Below are positions 15,444-21,139 of a DNA stretch of 21,139 nt, one piece after another. The stretch's first letter is position 1, and each line of letters begins with the position of its first letter. The notes beneath the pieces are model-generated. The model saw nothing but the letters and a program-made list of their open reading frames with translations, was not told where the DNA came from and searched no databases. A program made the translations under genes and the position numbers. Source of the DNA: Acidimicrobiales bacterium (lineage in GTDB: Bacteria > Actinomycetota > Acidimicrobiia > Acidimicrobiales > Ilumatobacteraceae); contig JAURNB010000039.1 in NCBI GenBank assembly GCA_030830415.1, forward strand, positions 1 to 21,139, given 5' to 3'.

Positions 15444-16712
15444 ACGAGTGAGAACCTGTTCTCGGCATCAGCTGCAGAGCAACTGCAGCGACAGGCACCT
15501 CTTGCTGCGCGTTTGCGCCCACGTAACCTCGATGAAGTTGTAGGGCAAGAACATCTTGTTGGCTTAGGAAAGCCCTTACGGGTGCTCATTGAAAGCGACC
15601 AATTGTCATCGGTTATTTTGTGGGGGCCGCCAGGCATAGGAAAAACATCGCTCGCCGAAGTGATGGCCACTCAATCAAGTGCGCACTTCGTGCGTTTATC
15701 TGCGGTGTCATCGGGCGTGAAAGACATTCGTGAGACCATTGCTCAGGCGCAACATTTGCTTGGTGAAAAACAGCGTCGCACCATGGTGTTCATCGACGAG
15801 ATTCACAGGTTTAGTACTTCGCAGCAAGATGCACTGCTGCCTGCCGTAGAGAGTGGTTTGCTGGTTCTTGTTGGGGCCACAACCGAGAATCCTTTTTTCG
15901 AAGTCAATGCACCGTTGCGCAGTCGGTCCACCTTGTTTCACCTCGAACCGTTGTCGGCAACTCATTTGTCAGTTTTGGTTGAGCGCGGTTGTGTTGCTGA
16001 GAATGCCCATTTAGATGAAATAGCGAAGAAGCATCTCTTAGACATGGCTCAAGGCGATGGTCGACAAATTTTGACGTCGTTAGAAGTTGCCTGTGCCTTG
16101 GCGCGTAGCGATGTGAGCAATACACCTGGCAAGCAAGTAGTTGTATCCCTGGCCGATGTTGAAGCTGCCTTGAGCACTAGTGCATTGCGTTATGGTCGCG
16201 ACGATCATTACGACGTCATATCTGCGTTCATCAAGAGTATTCGTGGGTCTGCAGTTGATGCTGCAATTCATTGGCTGGCGCGGATGTTGGTAGCAGGCGA
16301 AGATCCAAGGTTTATTGCGCGTCGACTTGTCATTCTGGCAAGCGAAGACATCGGAATGGCCGACCCCACCTCGTTGTTGGTTGCCACGGCGTGCGCGCAA
16401 GCAGTGGAGCATGTGGGTATGCCCGAGGCACAACTGAATCTTGCTCAAGCAACTATTCATTTGGCGTCGGCTCCTAAAAGTAACTCCACGTCAAATGCAA
16501 TATGGAGCGCAATGAGCGAAGTGCGTAGTGGTGGAATCGGTGAGGTTCCACTGTTCCTCCGTGATGGCCACTATCAAGGCGCTGAAAGCCTGGGTCATGG
16601 ATCCGGCTATGTCTCGCCACACGTAGCAACATCGCAGAACCCAGCGGCGCAAGCGAATGACTATTTGCCCGAAGCTTTAGATGGTCATCGCTACTACGAT
16701 GAGGACTTATGA
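15444..16712 (+). CDS. rarA: RarA/MgsA-type AAA+ ATPase, replication-associated recombination protein (start uncertain)
   Basis: RarA acts at stalled replication forks and is related to clamp-loader subunits. Visible motifs are RPRNLDEVVGQEHLVG, Walker A GPPGIGKTSLAE, Walker B MVFIDEIHRF, sensor 1 GATTENPFFEVN, arginine finger PLRSRSTLF, and the MgsA C-terminal region RYGRDDHYDVISAFIKSIRGS to ILASEDIGMADP. The first standard in-frame start is TTG 15513 (399 residues). In-frame sequence just before it encodes SENLFSASAAEQLQRQAPLA, continuing into ARLRP; PLAxRxRP is conserved in RarA. The frame is open back to TGA 15429. The only well-placed start for this extension is ACG 15444, 6 bases after AAGTAGG; CTG 15456 is less well placed. 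Coordinates use 15444; the start codon is unproven. Confidence 0.9.
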   Translation, partial: TSENLFSASAAEQLQRQAPLAARLRPRNLDEVVGQEHLVGLGKPLRVLIESDQLSSVILWGPPGIGKTSLAEVMATQSSAHFVRLSAVSSGVKDIRETIAQAQHLLGEKQRRTMVFIDEIHRFSTSQQDALLPAVESGLLVLVGATTENPFFEVNAPLRSRSTLFHLEPLSATHLSVLVERGCVAENAHLDEIAKKHLLDMAQGDGRQILTSLEVACALARSDVSNTPGKQVVVSLADVEAALSTSALRYGRDDHYDVISAFIKSIRGSAVDAAIHWLARMLVAGEDPRFIARRLVILASEDIGMADPTSLLVATACAQAVEHVGMPEAQLNLAQATIHLASAPKSNSTSNAIWSAMSEVRSGGIGEVPLFLRDGHYQGAESLGHGSGYVSPHVATSQNPAAQANDYLPEALDGHRYYDEDL

Positions 16713-17137
16713 CGGGTCGTGATGTAGCAGTCATTGTGGGCTTGGTGATGTGCTTTTTCGCTTTCGCAGCCTTAAGCATTGTTTTACTGCAGGTGTTGTC
16801 TGCGCTACGAGAGTTGCGCTCCGATCTCGATCTGTTTGAGTCACGTGTGTTGCCACTCATGGCAGATCTGCGAGATGCCACCGACGAAACGCGAGAAGTT
16901 GTTGATGATGCCCGCGAAGACCTCGAGCGTTTCGACAGGGTATTGGGTTCGGCTGAAATGGTGAGTTCAGCCTTGGCCGATACCTCTCGCGTGGCTCGAA
17001 CGGTCATTACCTCGCCACTCATCAAAACTGTCGCTGTTGCACGAGGAGTGTCGCGTGGATTGCGTAAATTCTCTACATCAGCACCCCCTCAGGCTTCGCA
17101 GCGTAAAACACGGCAGCGAAGAAAATCTGGCAGATAG
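16709..17137 (+). CDS. Small membrane-anchored coiled-coil protein, DUF948-like
   Basis: I do not know a function for this 142-residue protein. Residues 6-28 (VAVIVGLVMCFFAFAALSIVLLQV) form one membrane segment. It is followed by a long charged heptad-like helix rich in Glu, Asp, Arg and Leu (about 30-80, including DLRDATDETREVVDDAREDL). The tail is strongly basic (QRKTRQRRKSGR). This resembles DUF948 proteins, which actinobacteria encode just upstream of alaS. ATG 16709 overlaps the rarA stop as ATGA, so it is probably coupled to rarA. A membrane-tethered cytoplasmic scaffold is one guess from shape alone. Confidence 0.8.
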   Translation: MTGRDVAVIVGLVMCFFAFAALSIVLLQVLSALRELRSDLDLFESRVLPLMADLRDATDETREVVDDAREDLERFDRVLGSAEMVSSALADTSRVARTVITSPLIKTVAVARGVSRGLRKFSTSAPPQASQRKTRQRRKSGR

Positions 17138-17146
17138 GGTGCAGGC

Positions 17147-17383
17147 ATGCGTCGTTTGGTCTGGTTCTTTGCTGGTTTCATAGTGGCCCTCATTGGAGGC
17201 GGCTATGCAAAAAGGCGAGTAGTCACTGCGGCCCAAGATCTTGCGCCAACACGAGTTGCCCAACGGGCCAAGGTGCGTGCAGGAGAAGTGTCTCGCAGTG
17301 TTCGTTCACGGTTCACCGATGCAGTCCATGAAGGACAAAGTGCAATGCGTGAGCGTGAATCAGAACTCCAACCGAAGCCGTAA
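17147..17383 (+). CDS. Small single-pass membrane protein upstream of alaS, function unknown
   Basis: The 78-residue protein opens MRRLVWFFAGFIVALIGGGYAKRR, a short basic lead and one membrane segment (about residues 4-20). The rest is a polar, probably helical domain with many Arg, Ala and Glu (VAQRAKVRAGEVSRSVRSRF, AMRERESELQPKP). Streptomycetes have a similar-sized one-pass protein between their DUF948 gene and alaS, so position and layout support a real gene. It lies 9 bases after the previous stop, with AGGG and GCAGG upstream as weak ribosome sites. No catalytic motif is visible. Family membership is inferred from context. Confidence 0.75.
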   Translation: MRRLVWFFAGFIVALIGGGYAKRRVVTAAQDLAPTRVAQRAKVRAGEVSRSVRSRFTDAVHEGQSAMRERESELQPKP

Positions 17384-17393
17384 CGGCTAAGAT
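17376..17393 (+). promoter_or_regulatory. Inverted repeat and putative -10 element upstream of alaS
   Basis: AGCCG (17376-17380) and CGGCT (17384-17388) are perfect arms around TAA, the stop of the preceding gene. The last T of the right arm begins TAAGAT (17388-17393), a TAnnnT -10-like hexamer. The alaS ATG at 17402 follows 8 bases later, so a transcript starting here would be almost leaderless. No good -35 is visible and there is no Shine-Dalgarno sequence. The arrangement copies that before ruvC: inverted repeat, GGCTAnnAT, 7-8 bases, ATG. The promoter assignment is inference. Confidence 0.4.
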
Positions 17394-17401
17394 TTGCGGT
17401 A

Positions 17402-20047
17402 ATGAGTACTCCCTCGAATCCGTTAAGTTCATCGCGTCGTCCGCATTCAGCCAACGAGGTGCGTAACGCTTTTCGTGATTTTTTCATCGACAAGGGTCAT
17501 GCCCAGGTCGAGTCGGCCAGCCTCATTCCTCACGACCCCACGGTGCTTTTTACAGTTGCCGGAATGGTGCCCTTCAAGCCATATTTCGTAGGCGACGAAA
17601 CGCCACCATATAAGCGAGCAGTGAGCGTGCAGAAGTGTGCTCGTGCCGGTGGCAAGCACAACGATCTCGACGATGTTGGGCGCACGAAGCGCCACCTCGT
17701 CTTTTTCGAAATGCTTGGCAACTTCAGTTTCGGTGACTATTTCAAAGAGAGTGCCATTCCTTGGTCATGGGAACTCGTTACTGAAGTTTTCGGATTCGAT
17801 GGCGACCAACTCTGGATCACCGTTCATGAAAGTGACGATGAAGCAGAAGCGATGTGGCACGAACAAGTGGGTGTTCCGATGTCGCGCATCCAGCGACTCG
17901 GCGATAAAGACAACTTTTGGCAAATGGGCGACACCGGTCCTTGCGGACCATGTTCAGAAATCCATATCGACCGGGGGCCAGCATTCGGGCCAGATGGTGG
18001 ACCGCTCAATGACCCACATGGTGACCGATTCCTTGAGTTTTGGAACCTCGTCTTCATGCAGTACAACCAAGCGCCCGATGGTTCGCGCACGCCACTGCCC
18101 AAGCCGTCAATCGATACTGGCGCCGGCCTTGAGCGCATTGTTGCTCTCATGCAAAAGACAGACTCTGTGTGGGAAACCGACTTGTTGATGCCACTGGTAG
18201 AACAGGCACAGTCGTTAACTGGCAAAAAGTACCTCTCCGGCGACTACGACGATAAGTCGAGCTTCAGCCTGCGCGTACTGGCCGAACATGCCCGTTCCTC
18301 CACGATGCTCGTGAACGATGGCGTATTCCCGTCAAATGAGAACCGTGGCTACGTGCTACGTCGCATCATTCGCCGTGCGGTACGACACGCTTATATTTTG
18401 GGTACCGAGAAGTTGGTGATGCCAAGTTTGGTGAACACAGCAATCGATGTCATGGGTTCGGCATACCCCGATGTTCAAAAGAACCGAGACTTCATTGTCG
18501 ATGTGCTGACCCGTGAGGAAGAGAAGTTCCGTCAAACTTTGAAAACGGGTACTCACATTCTCGATGAAGCTCTCGATAAGAGTGGCAAGAACCTTGCTGG
18601 GTCTACTGCATTTTTATTGCACGACACCTATGGCTTTCCACTCGAACTCACTCAAGAAATCGCTAGTGAAAGAGAAGTAGAAGTAGATCTCGACGGTTTC
18701 CGTGTAGAGATGGACCAACAACGTGATCGCGCGAAGCAGGCACGCAAGGGCGGCAAAGTTGACGATTCCCAAATTGCCACCTACCGCGGCATTATGGAAG
18801 CCCATGGTGTCACCGCATTCGTTGGTTATGAATCTGTCGAGTCCGCTGCAAAGATCGTCGGCCTCAATGAATCTGTCGTTCATGACGGCTGCTTTGAAGT
18901 CTTCCTCGACGTCACTCCGTTCTACGCGGAAAGTGGCGGCCAGGTAGGAGACACCGGAACCATTTCAAATGCTGAGTGTGAGTTAGAAGTTCTCGACACC
19001 ACCTTTGCCTTGCCCAACTTGCGCATGCACCTCTGTCGTGTCGTGCGCGGTATTCCCAAGTTGAATGCGCAAGTCGTAGCCACTATCAACGATGCGCGAC
19101 GCACAGAAATTCGACGTCACCATACGGCAACCCACATGCTGCACTGGGCTTTGCGTGAAGTGCTCGGAGAGCACGTCAAACAGGCTGGTTCGCTGGTAGA
19201 GCCAGAGCGACTCCGTTTCGACTTCAGTCACTATGCGGCCGTTTCGCCAGAGGAACTGCGAGAAATTGAACGTCTCGCCAACTTGCAAGTGTTGAAAAAC
19301 TGCGGCGTGGCGGTGTACGAAACCTCAAAAGACGAAGCGACGAAAGCTGGAGCTATTGCTTTCTTTGGCGATAAGTACGGCGATCTCGTGCGTGTTCTCG
19401 ACGCGGGTGATTCAGTAGAGCTTTGCGGTGGCACGCATGTTGGCGCCACTGGCGATATCGGTGCAATCAAAATTCTGTCTGAGAGTTCCATTGGCTCAAA
19501 CTTGCGTCGTATAGAAGCAGTTGCAGGAACCCATTCACTTGCGTTTATCCAGCAACAAAATGTGACCTTGTCACATGCTGCAGAGTTGTTGGGCGCCACA
19601 CCCGACACTGTGAATGCTTATATCGAACGCAAGCTCGACGATATGCGCGCGCTGCAAGATGAAAACCGGATGTTGCGTTCGCGCCTTGCAGCAACTCAAG
19701 CAGGCGAAATTGCCGCAACTGCGGTTAACGGGGGAGTAGTGCAGCAGATCGATGGGCTGACCCCTGGTGATCTGCGGGAATTAGCTTTAGCCATTCGTAA
19801 TGTCAGTGGAATACGAGCCGTGGTGCTTGCGGGTGTCACCGATACCGGTGGTGTTGCCATTGTTGCTGCAACAACTCCGAGCATCTCGGTGTCTGCCGGG
19901 AGCCTCATTGCGGCTGCTGCAAAAGCAGTCGGTGGTGGTGGAGGCGGAAAGGGAGACATTGCAACAGCAGGCGGAAAAAATGCTGCAGGTCTACCTGAAG
20001 CAATTTCCTTAGCAGGAGCTTCCGTTCAAGAAGCATTAGGTGCCTAA
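17402..20047 (+). CDS. alaS: AlaS, alanyl-tRNA synthetase
   Basis: The 881-residue class II enzyme charges tRNA-Ala and edits Ser and Gly mischarging. The aminoacylation domain shows FTVAGMVPFKPYF, FFEMLGNFSFGDYFK, DNFWQMGDTGPCGPCSEIHID and SIDTGAGLERI. The editing domain has HHTATHMLHWALREV with His574 and His578, and CGGTHV with Cys675 and His679, which together form the zinc site. The C-terminal domain has a Gly-rich stretch (VGGGGGGKGD) typical of C-Ala. About 17 residues precede the usual first helix (NEVRNAFRDFF), but no internal start is better. ruvX follows with a 2-base gap. A leaderless-type promoter may lie directly upstream. Confidence 0.97.
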   Translation: MSTPSNPLSSSRRPHSANEVRNAFRDFFIDKGHAQVESASLIPHDPTVLFTVAGMVPFKPYFVGDETPPYKRAVSVQKCARAGGKHNDLDDVGRTKRHLVFFEMLGNFSFGDYFKESAIPWSWELVTEVFGFDGDQLWITVHESDDEAEAMWHEQVGVPMSRIQRLGDKDNFWQMGDTGPCGPCSEIHIDRGPAFGPDGGPLNDPHGDRFLEFWNLVFMQYNQAPDGSRTPLPKPSIDTGAGLERIVALMQKTDSVWETDLLMPLVEQAQSLTGKKYLSGDYDDKSSFSLRVLAEHARSSTMLVNDGVFPSNENRGYVLRRIIRRAVRHAYILGTEKLVMPSLVNTAIDVMGSAYPDVQKNRDFIVDVLTREEEKFRQTLKTGTHILDEALDKSGKNLAGSTAFLLHDTYGFPLELTQEIASEREVEVDLDGFRVEMDQQRDRAKQARKGGKVDDSQIATYRGIMEAHGVTAFVGYESVESAAKIVGLNESVVHDGCFEVFLDVTPFYAESGGQVGDTGTISNAECELEVLDTTFALPNLRMHLCRVVRGIPKLNAQVVATINDARRTEIRRHHTATHMLHWALREVLGEHVKQAGSLVEPERLRFDFSHYAAVSPEELREIERLANLQVLKNCGVAVYETSKDEATKAGAIAFFGDKYGDLVRVLDAGDSVELCGGTHVGATGDIGAIKILSESSIGSNLRRIEAVAGTHSLAFIQQQNVTLSHAAELLGATPDTVNAYIERKLDDMRALQDENRMLRSRLAATQAGEIAATAVNGGVVQQIDGLTPGDLRELALAIRNVSGIRAVVLAGVTDTGGVAIVAATTPSISVSAGSLIAAAAKAVGGGGGGKGDIATAGGKNAAGLPEAISLAGASVQEALGA

Positions 20048-20049
20048 TT

Positions 20050-20481
20050 GTGACAAGGCCTTTGCGCGTACTTGGTATCGACTTAGGTTCAAAACGAATA
20101 GGCATAGCGGTGAGCGATCGCAGTGGAACCATTGCCTCACCTCTCATGGTTTTGCAGCGCTCAGGTAGTACGAAAAAAGATCACGACAACATTCGTCTTT
20201 TGGTGGAAGAAGAAGAATGTGAAGCAGTGGTTGTGGGGTTGCCTTTGTCGATGAACGGCTCTATTGGAAAAGCTGCAACTGCTGCCCTTGCCGAGACAAA
20301 GCAATTGGCTACCGTAGTGAATGTGCCAGTAAGTACCTACGACGAACGCCTCACCACTGTCAGTGCAGATCGGGCGATGATTGAAGCAAAAATGAATGCT
20401 CAAGCGCGCCGTCGTGTGGTCGACAAAGTTGCGGCAGCTGTGATGTTGCAATCATGGCTCGATCGTCAGGCGAACCTGTAA
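20050..20481 (+). CDS. ruvX: RuvX/YqgF, RNase H-fold nuclease of pre-16S rRNA maturation
   Basis: The 143-residue protein is a YqgF-family nuclease with an RNase H-like fold, implicated in 16S rRNA 5'-end processing; the name RuvX reflects an older proposed resolvase role. It shows VLGIDLGSKRIGIAVSD with Asp11, AVVVGLPLSMNGSIG, STYDERLTT, and ARRRVVDKVAAAVMLQSWLD with the final conserved Asp pair. GTG 20050 lies 2 bases after the alaS stop. alaS-ruvX-mltG is the usual actinobacterial order. All motif residues are present. Confidence 0.95.
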   Translation: MTRPLRVLGIDLGSKRIGIAVSDRSGTIASPLMVLQRSGSTKKDHDNIRLLVEEEECEAVVVGLPLSMNGSIGKAATAALAETKQLATVVNVPVSTYDERLTTVSADRAMIEAKMNAQARRRVVDKVAAAVMLQSWLDRQANL

Positions 20482-21139
20482 ATGACCAACGACTGGAACG
20501 AAGACCCGTGGGACGTTGTCGATGAAGTCCCTGCCCACAGTCTTGAGGAGCAAGGCGTCACACGCGGCCCCTCGCGGCCGCTCGTGCTCATTGTTGTGAG
20601 TGTATTTCTCGCATTGGTACTCATTGCAGGAGGTGGTTCGCTGTGGTATCTGCGCCAAGTGAACCCGGTTGGTGACCCAGCGAGCGCGGTGAACTTTACT
20701 GTGACGGCCAATGACACATTGAACAATGTCAGTAGCAGACTTGAAAAGGAAAAGATCATTACTAGTGCGCGAGTGTTTCGCTGGTATGTGGGTCGCAAGG
20801 GTGGCATCACCTTTTATCCCGGCTATTTCCTCTTGAAGCCCCACGATCACATGGGCAACATCATGTCGGTACTGAATACACCTCCCGCGCAGACCTTCAC
20901 CAATGTCACATTTCCCGAGGGTTTCACGCTCGATCAGATGGCCTCTCGTCTCGCCGAGAAAGTGCCGCGGCTCGACGCCGCCAATTTCTTACAACAATCA
21001 GTGAGTGGCTCCGTCACTTCTTCATTTGCTCCAAGCGGCTCCACAAACCTCGAAGGTTTGTTGTTCCCCAACACCTATCAAATTTCTGGCGACGACACCG
21101 CTACTCGCGTGTTGCAGAGAATGGCAGGTCTGATGGAGC
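20482..21139 (+). CDS. mltG: MltG/YceG-type endolytic murein transglycosylase (5' part, runs off the window)
   Basis: The frame opens at ATG 20482, directly after the ruvX TAA, and stays open for 219 codons to the end of the window. The protein begins with an acidic cytoplasmic segment (MTNDWNEDPWDVVDEVP), then one membrane segment at about residues 33-56 (PLVLIVVSVFLALVLIAGGG). The LysM-like and YceG regions follow: FTVTANDTLNNVSSRLEKEKII, FYPGYFLLKP, FPEGFTLDQMASRLAEKV and NLEGLLFPNTYQIS. MltG cuts nascent glycan strands at the membrane and may set their length. The catalytic Glu lies beyond the window, so activity cannot be confirmed. Confidence 0.93.
   Translation, partial: MTNDWNEDPWDVVDEVPAHSLEEQGVTRGPSRPLVLIVVSVFLALVLIAGGGSLWYLRQVNPVGDPASAVNFTVTANDTLNNVSSRLEKEKIITSARVFRWYVGRKGGITFYPGYFLLKPHDHMGNIMSVLNTPPAQTFTNVTFPEGFTLDQMASRLAEKVPRLDAANFLQQSVSGSVTSSFAPSGSTNLEGLLFPNTYQISGDDTATRVLQRMAGLME

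Noticed and set aside
16474..17025. 183-codon open frame on the minus strand over rarA and the DUF948-like gene
   Set aside because: The Ser/Arg-rich translation is typical of an antisense frame, and both + strand genes are better supported.
20452..20850. Minus-strand open frames opposite the start of mltG
   Set aside because: The + strand frame from 20482 encodes a convincing MltG N-terminus with a membrane segment and YceG motifs. It simply runs off the window.

Overview
The window is a gene-dense piece of bacterial chromosome. Every supportable gene lies on the + strand, and the longest gap between genes is about 32 bases, so no stretch over 300 bases lacks a gene. Base composition is close to balanced, starts are a mix of ATG, GTG and possibly rarer codons, and Shine-Dalgarno sequences are often weak. 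Gene order and protein details point to an actinobacterium. The order pdxS-pdxT-yebC-ruvCAB-secDF-apt-relA-hisS-aspS-rarA-alaS-ruvX-mltG is the actinobacterial one. SecF has an actinobacterial VSSxWG segment, AspRS has the non-discriminating residue pair, and two small membrane proteins sit just upstream of alaS. The close packing and the Thr-rich insert in SecD would suit a small-genome Acidimicrobiia-like lineage, but that narrower placement is inference.

Layout. Bases 1-814: the 3' end of pdxS, then pdxT, the two subunits of pyridoxal phosphate synthase. Bases 841-2042: yebC and a Bcp-type peroxiredoxin, overlapping by ATGA. Bases 2075-4270: ruvC, ruvA and ruvB for Holliday junction processing. 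Bases 4280-6420: queA and tgt for queuosine modification of tRNA. Bases 6420-9630: yajC, secD and secF of the Sec accessory complex. Bases 9634-12401: apt and a bifunctional RelA/SpoT. Bases 12411-15436: hisS and aspS. Bases 15444-17383: rarA and two small membrane-anchored proteins of unknown function. Bases 17402-21139: alaS, ruvX and the 5' part of mltG.

The genes form one co-directional informational and housekeeping cluster: cofactor synthesis, translation regulation, recombination and fork repair, tRNA modification and charging, protein export, stringent response and cell wall synthesis. At least eight junctions overlap (ATGA, TAGTG or longer), which indicates translational coupling. 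The few real gaps contain short inverted repeats. Two of them, before ruvC and alaS, share one arrangement: an inverted repeat abutting a TAnnAT -10-like hexamer, then a start codon 7-8 bases later. This suggests internal promoters giving leaderless mRNAs.

I see no mobile element, CRISPR array, tRNA or rRNA gene, phage gene or defence system. Nothing here is a clearly new biological system. The most useful leads are the leaderless-type promoters, a probable non-standard start for rarA (ACG), the repeat-built Thr-rich insert in SecD, the non-discriminating AspRS signature, and the two uncharacterised membrane proteins before alaS.
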